Shown here piece after piece: positions 15,658 through 24,476 of a stretch of DNA of 64,000 nucleotides. Source of the DNA: Paenibacillus daejeonensis DSM 15491 (lineage in GTDB: Bacteria; Bacillota; Bacilli; Paenibacillales; Paenibacillaceae). A program made the position numbers and the translations under genes. Position 1 is the stretch's first letter. Each line of letters starts with the position of its first letter. The DNA is taken from assembly GCF_000378385.1 (NCBI RefSeq), contig NZ_KB899660.1:62001-126000 (forward strand), given 5' to 3'. The notes under the pieces were generated by a model. It was not told the origin of the DNA. It did not search any database and saw nothing but the letters and a program-made list of their open reading frames with translations.

Positions 15658-17356
15658 CTATTTGTTCGTCCAAAATTTTAGTGAAGGCAACTGAACTCGT
15701 AGGCAACCAATTATTTTGTAGCCCCCAAACCATGTGGGGGGTTAGCCTTATCTCTCTCCTTGCTGCTTCTCTCAGACCCTTTGCAACTTTGCGATTTGCA
15801 ATATTTAGGTCATGCTGCTTCTCAAGAGCTCGCCTTTCAGCCGATCTGATCTCTCCCTCATGATAGACTATAACTCCCCTAGCCTGGCGACTTGGCTTCC
15901 AAAGAAGATCGACAGAGTGACAGGGGCGATTTGTCAAGTCACTAATCCAATTCGCAAATTGTCTTCCATTTTTCAACATAGCTGATAAAAACAATAGGTC
16001 TGCTTCAGGAGTAGCAGCACAGAACGCTAACAGACATAACATTCCGTCTAACGACCTTCTTAATTTTCCTGACTCAGAACTCAATATATGACATTCATCA
16101 AACACTAGTAATCCTACGTTTGAAAATGAATCTGGACTATAGGACAACATTGCCAAGCATCTTTCGGGCGTCATAACTTCGATAGACTGAAGTTGATTGC
16201 CTTCAACAAAAATAGAATCATAATCATTTGATACATCTAAATCGAATTCTTCTTTGGGAAAAATGGTTTGAAGGTCTTCAGTTAGTTGTTCTACAAGTGC
16301 GTGAGTAGGTACTAAAAATACAACCTTCTTACCACGTGCAAGTGTACCGGCGATTTTGAGTACGCTGACAGTTGTTTTCCCAGCCCCTGTTGGGAGCACT
16401 AAAACTGCAGACTGACCTGTTTGATAAAATTGATTTCTGATAGCTTCTCGATGATTGGGCCAAATATATGGAGTATTATTTGCTCTAAACCTTAACCACT
16501 TTTTCCAAAAAACATTATCCGCACCTGTCGGTGGGGGAAGTTTAGTTATTGCTGCACCTTCAAGTGCGTTTGCTGTTGAAAGAAGCAGCGAGGCTAAATG
16601 TGCCGGCCCTGGATAAGTTGTATTTAAATTTGCTTCTCGAACAGAGTTGCTTCTATATGATAATTCAATCACATGTGAAAAAGCCTCTTGTGCCCTGGAG
16701 TATTTTCCAGATAATGTGTCTAATACGGGCTCTGACATGATGTCTGCAGCTAGTAACTCAATACCCTCAATAAGGGTAGCAGTTAATGTATTTAATGCAC
16801 GTTCACTTAAAGTGTAACTCTCATGTTTCACACGTTGTCTCCAAACGGATGATCTTAATAAAATATCATTTAGTCTGCCCAATGCAAGGTCCTTAATATC
16901 ATTATGGAGAACTATAAATTCATACGGTCCTTTTGGACTTGGCATTAAACTTACTGCTTCAAAAGCATCTGCATATTGTTCCGCTGCAAGGAATAATACA
17001 ACTGCGGCTGTAGAAGAATCTACGCTTTCTCGATCAATTGGAAAGAAGCGTTCTCCATCTAACAAATATCGATTTCCTCTGAAAATTAATAGTCTAGCCG
17101 TCCCGGCCACAAAAGCAGAAGCTCTCTTCAATGTTAGATCTTCTTCAATTGACGCAATAGTTTCATAGGCATCAGCAATGCGTTCTAGTGACCAATGACT
17201 ATCTAAATTTTCAATTTCGACATTTACGTTGCCACTTAAACGGGCACTAACAAGTTGAGCATAATGATGAGTTAATAATTCAGGAAGAATACGGGAATTT
17301 AAAGAGGGGAAACTTGGAGCTTCTCTAAGTAATTCTGAGGTTTGCGAGTCAAACAT
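15647..17356 (-). pseudogene. HamB-like defence helicase, C-terminally truncated
   Basis: The 569-residue frame has a ~315-residue N-terminal region, then the first RecA domain of a superfamily 2 helicase: Walker A LPTGAGKTT (~residue 322), VVFLVPTHALVEQL, DECH (~residue 420) and LFLSAML as motif III (~459). The second RecA domain with motifs IV-VI (including the arginine finger) is absent: the frame stops ~110 residues after motif III, exactly where Hint toxin sequence begins. ATG 17354-17356 is the start because AAGGAGG lies six bases before it; it overlaps hamA by 8 nt. The pairing with a DUF1837-like gene suggests Hachiman. Truncated, it should lack helicase activity. Confidence 0.65.
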
Positions 17357-18185
17357 TGGTTGCCTCCTTAGCTTCAAATTCATCAAGTGCTCGTAAAACA
17401 TTCTCTGCCAACTCTTGAAACCAGCTTCTCAAATCATTATTAATGATAAATGATGCACCGACGCGCTGGGTTTTGCCAATTGCATTCAAAACGTCATAAC
17501 CTTTAAATAATTTTTGGAGTCCCTTTATTGTGCATGTATCAGAATTAACAGTCAAAGCCGCCCTGTAAGTTCTATAAGCATTGTCATATACTCTATCCGC
17601 AGCTATAGTTGCAGCTGTACCTTTTAGACCACTTAGTTTGATAAGAGCAATCGCATTGGCTAATAAATCACGACCTCGCTCATTCCGATGATGTTCATTA
17701 AAAGCACGCATAATGTGATCTCTGAACTGAGTTCTGGGATTATCTGTGCATTTGTCTTCACAGATTGTAATGAAAGAGAGTATCTCCTCAACGGGATCCA
17801 TTTGAATGATCAAGCCATCTAATCCTTGAGTAGTCGAGCTAATGTGAGGATCCTTCATATAGGTATTTTCATCTGATTCCTGACGTGCTGCTATCCAAGA
17901 TATACATTCAAACAAGAAACCGTCTCGGTGATACTGAGAAACTTCCTTTTGCGTATCTGTCGAGCCTTGAATCAGTAGCTGTTCGCGAGCTCCTTCATAA
18001 AATTGACTTCTAGATTGAACAGGATAAACATAACTTAGTTCTTGAATAATTTGAGCTGCATGCTCCGCTTGACCAAGAGCAATTACTGCAATCATACTCG
18101 CGAGTTTATGTATATCATCGACTACCCATAATTGGCCAGTGACATGTTCATTAACCTCTACAATTTCTAAAGAAATCGCCGACAT
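17349..18185 (-). CDS. HamA-like (DUF1837-type) defence nuclease
   Basis: The 278-residue protein has HRDGFLFECISWIAARQ in the middle, then GLDGLIIQ followed ~12 residues later by ITICEDKCT, a pattern fitting a PD-(D/E)xK nuclease (Asp ... Glu-Asp-Lys). The position before a DExH helicase with an 8-nt overlap and the general sequence character match HamA of Hachiman and the related AbpA; I recognise this by pattern, not by search. In Hachiman, HamA nuclease is unleashed when HamB senses damaged DNA. The gene itself looks complete, with GGAGAAGG before its ATG. With its partner broken it may be silent, or free of control. Confidence 0.6.
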   Translation of the reverse strand: MSAISLEIVEVNEHVTGQLWVVDDIHKLASMIAVIALGQAEHAAQIIQELSYVYPVQSRSQFYEGAREQLLIQGSTDTQKEVSQYHRDGFLFECISWIAARQESDENTYMKDPHISSTTQGLDGLIIQMDPVEEILSFITICEDKCTDNPRTQFRDHIMRAFNEHHRNERGRDLLANAIALIKLSGLKGTAATIAADRVYDNAYRTYRAALTVNSDTCTIKGLQKLFKGYDVLNAIGKTQRVGASFIINNDLRSWFQELAENVLRALDEFEAKEATNV

Positions 18186-18635
18186 ATTCCTTCTCCTTCT
18201 CTAACTATTCTATGTTATTCTTATACATTCGACACCAAAAACGGTTCATCCTTCCAGTCTTCCTATCGCTTTTAATAAAACAGGAGATGTAACCGGTTCG
18301 GCGATGTTCGTAAGCGAATAAGAACAAAAATTAATGTAGATTTCAAGCCTGAGGCCGGTAGCTCCTTGCGGAGCCGCTATCCGCACGAGCCAGAAGCTAT
18401 ATCCGAGGGTTTCCGGTAATATTTCTGCCATTATCAATTCCCACGTGTTAAAGTATTGATCTTTACTACACTGTCATCAATATTTTCTATGGGTTAAGTG
18501 GCAGTACTACTTGTAGATCAAGACTTAATCTAAAAGGACCGTGTTCAAGATGTAGGCCCCCGGCTCAGCTAGCAATTTCTTTTCCCCGTTAACGGTTAAA
18601 GGGGCATGTTCTAGTCCCAAATGAGTAATATGTTA

Positions 18636-18873
18636 GTATGTTCTTGTCACTATTGGAGCTAATGATGTTTTTGAAACGAGGATAACTTGCTTACATAACC
18701 AGTGCCTTAGATGCGTTTTTAATGGCCTGTCGGTTAAGTTGGTAAATTCTTGTCACTAATCGGCTAAACAGGTAAGTTCTTGTCCAGAGCTATTGACAAG
18801 AACTTACCTGCTTAAAACAAAAATACCACGCTGGGCATGGTTTTCAATACTGGTATGTTCTTGTCCCTCGACA
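18636..18873. repeat. compound repeat element B (transposon-end-like)
   Basis: Core copies: GTATGTTCTTGTC (18636-18648), GTAAATTCTTGTC (18742-18754), GTAAGTTCTTGTC (18772-18784), its inverse (18795-18807) and GTATGTTCTTGTC (18853-18865), the last within TGTTCTTGTCCCTCGACA. From 18764 to 18873 the order, spacing and hairpin copy element A at 14267-14370, in the same orientation. The two elements enclose the toxin fragment, the helicase and the nuclease. Confidence 0.6.
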
Positions 18874-19612
18874 TGTGGTGTTTATCTGTTATCTGTGTTA
18901 TCTGTGTATGTGCTGCGTATGTTTGCTCTTACTATGTTTGATGCTTATGCGATTGATCCGACATGATTCTCAAAATCTTAAACGCTGATCGATCAAGCCT
19001 TAATAATCTTCGAGCTTATTAAGTTTAGTCGCATGTGCTTTTGGCACGTATGCTTTGTAATGTAAGATTCTTTTTAAGTTCGACCTTTAGTTTAAGAAAA
19101 CAACTCAGTCGTTTATTTGTCATTCTCAACTATCATACTGAGTAAATCCGGTATAAAGACTGACTATCTGTTCTTTCTCAAAAAACTCATCAGTTAATCG
19201 TAATGATTATACTTTACAATTTTCTTCATCGCCGCAATATTAAACGTAATAATAATTATGTTAACCTTATTACAAGTGAACCATTCTCAAATTTTAATAC
19301 GAGCTCTGAATTTTTATGTAAGCGTTAACTTTCAAAAGTCATTTGGTGTTCTGTTGAAGAGCACTCCCCCACTCTTATGAGCACCTAACCAGGCAGATTG
19401 CCCAATCTGCGGGCAACGGGTGGTTAGATTCAGTTTTATCTGGCCAACTTAAACCGTTGCCCTCACCGTCGGACACTATGTCAACACGACGTCCCGCTCC
19501 TAGAACGATCTCATCAGGAGCGTTAGAATTTCAAATAGTAATCCAAAATGCCAAAAACTCGGGGTGCGGAATATTTGTTCGATTCCGTAGCTATTCATTA
19601 AAATTAGCATCT
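18874..19612. other. AT-rich intergenic stretch without genes
   Basis: No frame is convincing. It holds a short direct repeat (TCTGTTATCTGTGTTATCTG near 18890), an AT-rich motif ACGTAATAATAATTATGTTAA at 19244-19264 also seen near xerS and moxR, a structured inverted repeat at 19383-19429, and a reverse-strand scrap (IVLGAGRRVDIVSDGEGNGL) near 19450-19515 that may be a gene remnant. It marks the right border of the accessory region. Confidence 0.45.
19383..19429. other. attC-like inverted repeat
   Basis: ACCTAAC (19383-19389) and GTTAGAT (19423-19429) match the RYYYAAC and GTTRRRY ends of integron attC sites. CTAACCA/TGGTTAG form a 7-bp outer stem and TTGCCC/GGGCAA an inner stem, separated by unpaired bases. 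It is only 47 bp long, shorter than typical attC sites, and no integron integrase is nearby. Confidence 0.3.
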
Positions 19613-20497
19613 TCAGCCTCTCCTCTTTTCATCTCCTTTCAACTGTTGAATAAGCCACGGTTTGATGACCGGCAGAACCGCCGCGGGTTGCATCGCTTGC
19701 GTGTGATCCATCCCGCTTAGCAATTCCACAGTCCAACCCCTATCACGCAGAAAAGTCTTATGCTTGTCCAGAAGGCCGGCCATATCCACCGTGACCCCTC
19801 CGAAGTTGGCCCCATACACGATGGTATCCTGGTCTCCCGCGAAAGCCAGCCTTGGCATCGTCAGCTGAGTCTGAATGAAGCGATCATCAAATGACACCAG
19901 GCTCTGGTACAGCGTCATGAACTGTTTAGACACATCCGATGCAAGAGTTACCGACACTTGATCCCAATCATAGGCATCGGGTTCACTGGCGTATTCAGAC
20001 GGAGTCATATCCGTAGTCACACTACCCAACGCTTGGCGATAGGCATACTCCGTTACCGTTAACATTTCGGCATAGGGGCCTTCATAGGGAGGAAACCCTC
20101 CCATCACAAGCGCATCCAGCCGCTCCGTCCGGATCGCCAACTGCAGTCCAGTCAGAGCAAGCCAGGAATACCCATAGTAGCTGAAGCGTTCCATACCTAC
20201 TGCATCAGCGATCTGTAGTAGATCGGCAGCCAGTTGATCCGCCGTCAGCCCGTTAGGATTGGGATGGTCCATGAGATGCCCTTCATAATCAAATGACAGG
20301 ACATAGAAACGATCTGCCAGCCCTTCGATCAAATGTTCACCAAGCTGCGGATTCACGCCCCATTGCATGAGCTCCTCTGCTTGTTTGCCAGTTACGCTTT
20401 TCTTGGCCACGGGTAGCATGATGGCAGGAGTAGCTGGATCCCCTGTCCGTCTCACTTCAATCTCCGAGCCATTAGCCAGCCTTACGTGTTGCTTCAT
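19613..20497 (-). CDS. alpha/beta hydrolase
   Basis: The 294-residue soluble protein has the alpha/beta-hydrolase layout: FYVLSFDYEGHLMDHPNP after the oxyanion region, the nucleophile elbow GYSWLAL (Ser ~124), FAGDQDTIV with the acid, and GMDHTQAMQP with the catalytic His. The GYSWLAL elbow is a departure from the common GHSMGG. Substrate unknown. It is transcribed divergently from the MerR-type gene at 20649, which may control it. RBS GGAGGG. Confidence 0.8.
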   Translation of the reverse strand: MKQHVRLANGSEIEVRRTGDPATPAIMLPVAKKSVTGKQAEELMQWGVNPQLGEHLIEGLADRFYVLSFDYEGHLMDHPNPNGLTADQLAADLLQIADAVGMERFSYYGYSWLALTGLQLAIRTERLDALVMGGFPPYEGPYAEMLTVTEYAYRQALGSVTTDMTPSEYASEPDAYDWDQVSVTLASDVSKQFMTLYQSLVSFDDRFIQTQLTMPRLAFAGDQDTIVYGANFGGVTVDMAGLLDKHKTFLRDRGWTVELLSGMDHTQAMQPAAVLPVIKPWLIQQLKGDEKRRG

Positions 20498-20648
20498 ATT
20501 TCATCCCTCCCTAGTAGATACTTCTATCCTACAACATGCATGCAATCTTTCGGTTTACAGCTTTATAACCCTTGATCTGAATGGATAAATTAGCTTTAAT
20601 ATTGTTGTAGCAGTTGAAGGTTTTACTTCAAGGAATGGAGTGCTGTTC

Positions 20649-21365
20649 ATGGATCGTCCGGATTATACGCCCAAGCAAATTGCCGACTTACTACAGGTGA
20701 GTACAACTACCCTGCGGAGATATGAAGACCAAGGGTTGATACCTGATGTTCCCCGTTCAGCCAGCAGGCGCAGAGGTTACACGTTATTGCATGTGCAAGC
20801 CTTTCGCACGATTCGGGCACTACTTAAGGCATATGATTTTACCACAGCCTATGACATGATGAGACATATCAAAGCAGGCCAAACCGAGAAGGCAATGTGG
20901 CTAATGAATGAGCAGCAGTTCAACCTACAAGAGGAAAAACGTCGTGTGGAATCAGTTATCAAGATGATTCGAGATTCTAATCTGACGAAAAGTATGCAAT
21001 CCAGCTTGGACGCCCCGATAACGATTGGCGAAGCGGCTAAGGTTGCAGGCGTCAATGCATCTGCAATTCGGCACTGGGAGAAAGAAGGACTCATTCAGAC
21101 CGAGCGTAACCTGGAGAACGGATACCGTGTGTTCAATAAGCGGGAAGTCGAGAAAATTATCGTCATCAGCAGCTTGAGGAAAACGGTCTATTCGATTGAT
21201 CGCATGAAAGAGCTCCTGCATAACCTGGATATTCGGAACATGGCTAGTTTAGACAAAGCATTCCGGTTAGCACTGGAGCAATTGGACCATAGATTAGTCG
21301 TGCAATTTCAAGCGATGCCTGAGGTAATGGAGTATATGAACGCCATAACTTCCCCTGTCACATAA
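20649..21365 (+). CDS. MerR-family regulator with two tandem MerR HTH modules
   Basis: The 238-residue protein contains two MerR-type winged HTHs. The first is YTPKQIADLLQVSTTTLRRY with EDQGLIP at about residues 7-40; the second is ITIGEAAKVAGVNASAIRHW with EKEGLI at about 124-160 and the wing LENGYRVFN. Each is followed by a helical segment. ATG 20649 is chosen over GTG 20640 because GGAG lies 8 nt before it. A single polypeptide could act like a MerR dimer, which is unusual. It lies between the divergent hydrolase and the catalase-like gene 44 nt downstream, its likely targets. Confidence 0.82.
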   Translation: MDRPDYTPKQIADLLQVSTTTLRRYEDQGLIPDVPRSASRRRGYTLLHVQAFRTIRALLKAYDFTTAYDMMRHIKAGQTEKAMWLMNEQQFNLQEEKRRVESVIKMIRDSNLTKSMQSSLDAPITIGEAAKVAGVNASAIRHWEKEGLIQTERNLENGYRVFNKREVEKIIVISSLRKTVYSIDRMKELLHNLDIRNMASLDKAFRLALEQLDHRLVVQFQAMPEVMEYMNAITSPVT

Positions 21366-21409
21366 AGTTTTCAACTTCCCGCTTCATTCATGCATAGCTC
21401 CTTCGGCTT

Positions 21410-22402
21410 ATGGGTAAATCAGAACTAAGACCCATACCGATGAATGAGGTGATTGCACGGATGAACCCACCCAATTCTGCAACCGATTCCATGAATCTTT
21501 TACCTAATGAAGCTATTGACTCCATTGAAGGACTGTCCGGCATTCACGCGGGCTATCGACGTGCCCATGCCAGAGGCGTATGCTATCGCGCTACATTCCA
21601 TCCCAGCGGAGAAGCCGCTTCGATGACTACTGCTGCTCATCTGCAAGGTGGACAGCTGGATGCCATCGTCAGGTTTTCCGGAAGCTCGACGGATCCCGCA
21701 CTAGCTGACCTGTTGTCCCCTGCCAAAGGGATGGCTGTACAATTCCAGATCCCTGGCGGCAAGACGACCTGTTTGGTGGGTGTTACGGTACCTGTCTTTT
21801 TCGCCCGAACGCCTGAGTCCTTCCTCGACTTGGTACGTGCCGTTCATAAAGCCAGAGCTGGCCATCTGTCGATGTTGGATATTTTCAAAGAAGTGGCCGA
21901 ACATTTCTCCGAAAGTAAAGAAAGCCTGCTTGCCGTTAAACGTCTGCTGCCGCCTGCAAGCTATGCGACCAATCGCTACTATGCGATCCACGCTTATTAC
22001 CTGGCAGGTCCTGACGGCAGCACACGTCCTGTGAAATTCGAATGGTTACCTGACGCTGGCTTAGAGACACTTTCCCTGAAGGAAGCTGCTTCCAAGCCTA
22101 CCGAATACCTGGAACAAGAAATGCAGGAGCGGCTGCTTCGCGGGCCAGCCTCCTTCTCCCTCAGTATTATCTTGGGTGAGGATGAGGATCCTACCAATGA
22201 TAGTACGCAGGCCTGGCCAGATCATCGGGAGCGAATCCACGCCGGACGCCTGGATATACACGAAGCGATTAAGGAGCCTTCAGGGCTTGTCATGGATCCT
22301 ACATCGGTTGTACCTGGCGTTGAACTATCGGATGATCCCATTCTGTTGTTCCGCCGCGCAGCTTATAATGAATCGTACCGGCGTCGCAGTATCGGCACAT
22401 AG
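21410..22402 (+). CDS. catalase-family peroxidase (SrpA-like small catalase)
   Basis: The 330-residue protein resembles the short catalase-related haem peroxidases. HAGYRRAHARGVCYRATF near the N terminus contains the family His/Arg-Gly stretch, DAIVRFSGSSTDP matches the haem pocket strand, and DPTNDSTQAWPDHRE plus a C-terminal FRRAAYNESYRRR correspond to the later conserved blocks. These enzymes use peroxide but lack the full catalase tail. No signal peptide is seen. The start at 21410 has no strong ribosome binding site; it lies 44 nt after the MerR gene, so coupling is possible. A terminator follows. Confidence 0.78.
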   Translation: MGKSELRPIPMNEVIARMNPPNSATDSMNLLPNEAIDSIEGLSGIHAGYRRAHARGVCYRATFHPSGEAASMTTAAHLQGGQLDAIVRFSGSSTDPALADLLSPAKGMAVQFQIPGGKTTCLVGVTVPVFFARTPESFLDLVRAVHKARAGHLSMLDIFKEVAEHFSESKESLLAVKRLLPPASYATNRYYAIHAYYLAGPDGSTRPVKFEWLPDAGLETLSLKEAASKPTEYLEQEMQERLLRGPASFSLSIILGEDEDPTNDSTQAWPDHRERIHAGRLDIHEAIKEPSGLVMDPTSVVPGVELSDDPILLFRRAAYNESYRRRSIGT

Positions 22403-22425
22403 CACAACAACTCATAAAAAACACC

Positions 22426-22467
22426 AAAAAGCCCCCTTCATGCTCCAAGAGCACAGGGGGCTTTTTT
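22426..22467. terminator. rho-independent terminator after the catalase-like gene
   Basis: AAAAAGCCCCCT and AGGGGGCTTTTTT form a perfect stem of ~12 bp with a 17-base loop. The A and T runs make it usable from both sides, ending the catalase-like gene and the SDR gene at 22502. Confidence 0.9.
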
Positions 22468-22501
22468 CAAATGCTTAGCCGTTTCACATTGAACCACTTC
22501 A

Positions 22502-23146
22502 TTACGCGCGTGGAAGTGCTTCTTCTATCGTTTGCGAGCCGGAGACCAGATCATAGGACTTGCGGAAAGTAGCTGGGTTGTCCAACACGGCAGCGATCAC
22601 TGCAGCCACATCCGCCCTTGGAATGGAGCCAGACTCCCCAGGCGTTTGCAGGGAAACTCGGCCCTGGCCAGCATCATCCAACAATCCGCCAGGTCTTAGA
22701 ATCGTATAGATCAGCTCGGTTGATTCCAGAATTCGGTCTGCAAAATGCTTGGCCACATAATAAGGACGGATGCTATCTGGCCAGCGGTTCCGATCTTCCG
22801 CACCCAGCGCGCTGACGAGGACAAACCGGCTGATGCCGACTTGCTCTGCAGCTTCCATCGCTTTCACTGCGCCGTCCAAATCGATCAGAAGCGTCTTATC
22901 GGGGCCGGTACTTCCTCCTGATCCTGCCGTGAAGATAATGGCATCGCATGTGCGGGCCGCCTCAGCGATTTCCTCCACGGAAGACTCCAGATCCACAAGA
23001 ACCGTTTCAACCCCTTGGAATTGATATCGCTGAGCTTGCTCCTCTTTCCTGACCATAGCCAGGGGAACATGCTGTTTATCTTCTAGCATCTGCTCGATTA
23101 GCAACTGTCCAATTTTACCGTTGGCTCCGATGATAAGGACTTTCAT
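22502..23146 (-). CDS. NAD(P)-binding atypical SDR, YhfK-like
   Basis: The 214-residue single-domain Rossmann protein starts with VLIIGANGKIGQLLIEQML, the GxxGxxG motif of atypical SDR5-type NAD(P)H-binding proteins. DAIIFTAGSGGSTGPDKT and RPYYVAKHFAD (YxxxK) follow, and the C-terminal region has ILRPGGL and IPRADVAAVI. This matches YhfK-type proteins of unknown reaction. RBS AGGAGAGATC. It stands alone between a terminator and the xerS promoter region. Confidence 0.85.
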   Translation of the reverse strand: MKVLIIGANGKIGQLLIEQMLEDKQHVPLAMVRKEEQAQRYQFQGVETVLVDLESSVEEIAEAARTCDAIIFTAGSGGSTGPDKTLLIDLDGAVKAMEAAEQVGISRFVLVSALGAEDRNRWPDSIRPYYVAKHFADRILESTELIYTILRPGGLLDDAGQGRVSLQTPGESGSIPRADVAAVIAAVLDNPATFRKSYDLVSGSQTIEEALPRA

Positions 23147-23246
23147 TCGTGGATCTCTCCTTTGCGATCAATTGGTGTTCACTTAGCGTGCTCTGTTATA
23201 TGTATACACATGAGAGACAGTTATTAATCTTCCGAAGAGTATGTGA

Positions 23247-23267
23247 ACGTAATTATAATTATGTTAA
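23247..23267. promoter_or_regulatory. AT-rich operator-like motif upstream of xerS and the SDR
   Basis: ACGTAATTATAATTATGTTAA lies in the 239-base gap between the divergent SDR and xerS genes. Near-identical motifs occur at 19244-19264 and 37083-37104. It resembles Fur/PerR-superfamily boxes in style but matches none well. Confidence 0.35.
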
Positions 23268-23385
23268 TTTATATCATTAAATATTTTAGTGTACGTAATA
23301 AATATTATGTCAACCATGGATAATTACAATCCTTGTTTACACCTCTCCCTCTATCCTGCTAAGATAAGGAAGTGAGGTGATAGAT

Positions 23386-24468
23386 ATGAATATACTCAAA
23401 ATCAAAGACCGACAAGAACTCGACAAACGAACGCCTCTTATGCCTTGGTATGTAGAAAAGTTCATCAATTATAAGCTCCCGGACCTCTCCCCTTCTTCTT
23501 TGCTGGAGTATGTACGGGATTATGAAACGTTCTTCAATTGGTTGCGTGCTGAAGGTCTCTCCCAGGCCCAGGAAAACCGCGACATTCAATTAATCGAGCT
23601 GGAGAAGCTACATATGGACAGCATCGATAACTACAAGATGTTCCTGTCCACCTTCAAGGACACCACCAATAGCCGTACCACGATTTCGCGTAAGCTCTCT
23701 TCGCTGCGCTCCTTGTTTCACTACTTGAGCCAAATTGCTGAGGACGAGGAATTCTATCCGCTGCTCAAGCGCAACGTGATGGCGAAAGTAGCGATTAAAC
23801 GGACCCACAAGCCCAAGGATACGGCAGCCAAGCTGGAGGGCAAGCTGCTGCAGGAAGAAGAAATCTATGCCTTTATTGATTATGTGAAGCGTCAATATCC
23901 TCTCGATGTAGCCAAGAATAAGCAGGCGCTCTACTCCTATGAGCAGAATCATGTGAGGGACGCCTGCATTATCATTCTGATTCTCAACTCGGGAATACGT
24001 GTATCCGAGTTGGTCAATCTGAATCTGGACGATATCGATTGCAAGAAAAAAGTCGTCTATGTCTACCGCAAGGGTGACAACGACGACACATTCAAGTCTC
24101 CGGTCTATTTCCGCCAGGAGGCAGTGGATGATATTACGGAGTATTTAAGAATTAGAGAAACGGTCTACAAAGCGCCGCGCCGGGAGAAGGCCTTGTTCCT
24201 CGCACTAGCCAATGGCAAACAAGAAGGTTCGCGCATGACCAAGCGTGCGATTCAGGAGATGGTGATTAAGTACGCCAAGCGCTTTGGCAAACCTTATCTG
24301 TCTGTACACAAGCTGCGCCATTCCTTCGCAACGGATTATTATCTGCGGAATGATATTTATAAAACGCAAGAGCAATTAGGCCATGCCTCACCGGAAACCA
24401 CGCAAATTTATGCGCATCTCACCGACAAGACGATGGCCCATGCGATTGATCAGTTAAAGGATGAATAA
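23386..24468 (+). CDS. xerS: tyrosine recombinase XerS
   Basis: The 360-residue enzyme has an N-terminal SAM-like core-binding domain (YVRDYETFFNWLRAEGL) and a C-terminal catalytic domain with the conserved set: Arg in NSGIRVSELVNLN, Lys in VYRKGDNDD, HKLRHSFATDYY (His-x-x-Arg), the His of LGHASPETTQ and the nucleophile Tyr in QIYAHL. Its length and insert (KRTHKPKDTAAKLEGKLL) match XerS, the single-recombinase version that resolves chromosome dimers at a dif-type site. ATG 23386 has GAGGTGAT just upstream, better than GTG 23377. No dif site was recognised nearby. Confidence 0.85.
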   Translation: MNILKIKDRQELDKRTPLMPWYVEKFINYKLPDLSPSSLLEYVRDYETFFNWLRAEGLSQAQENRDIQLIELEKLHMDSIDNYKMFLSTFKDTTNSRTTISRKLSSLRSLFHYLSQIAEDEEFYPLLKRNVMAKVAIKRTHKPKDTAAKLEGKLLQEEEIYAFIDYVKRQYPLDVAKNKQALYSYEQNHVRDACIIILILNSGIRVSELVNLNLDDIDCKKKVVYVYRKGDNDDTFKSPVYFRQEAVDDITEYLRIRETVYKAPRREKALFLALANGKQEGSRMTKRAIQEMVIKYAKRFGKPYLSVHKLRHSFATDYYLRNDIYKTQEQLGHASPETTQIYAHLTDKTMAHAIDQLKDE

Positions 24469-24476
24469 TGCAGGGA

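Noticed and set aside
15070-17356. Intein inserted in the helicase
   Set aside because: The Hint part lacks its N-terminal splicing half, and the sequence after its His-Asn is a toxin-like tail, not the rest of the helicase.
18246-18437. 63-codon reverse-strand frame upstream of hamA
   Set aside because: No clear ribosome binding site, no recognisable product, and it overlaps the probable hamA promoter region. It may be a remnant but cannot be supported.
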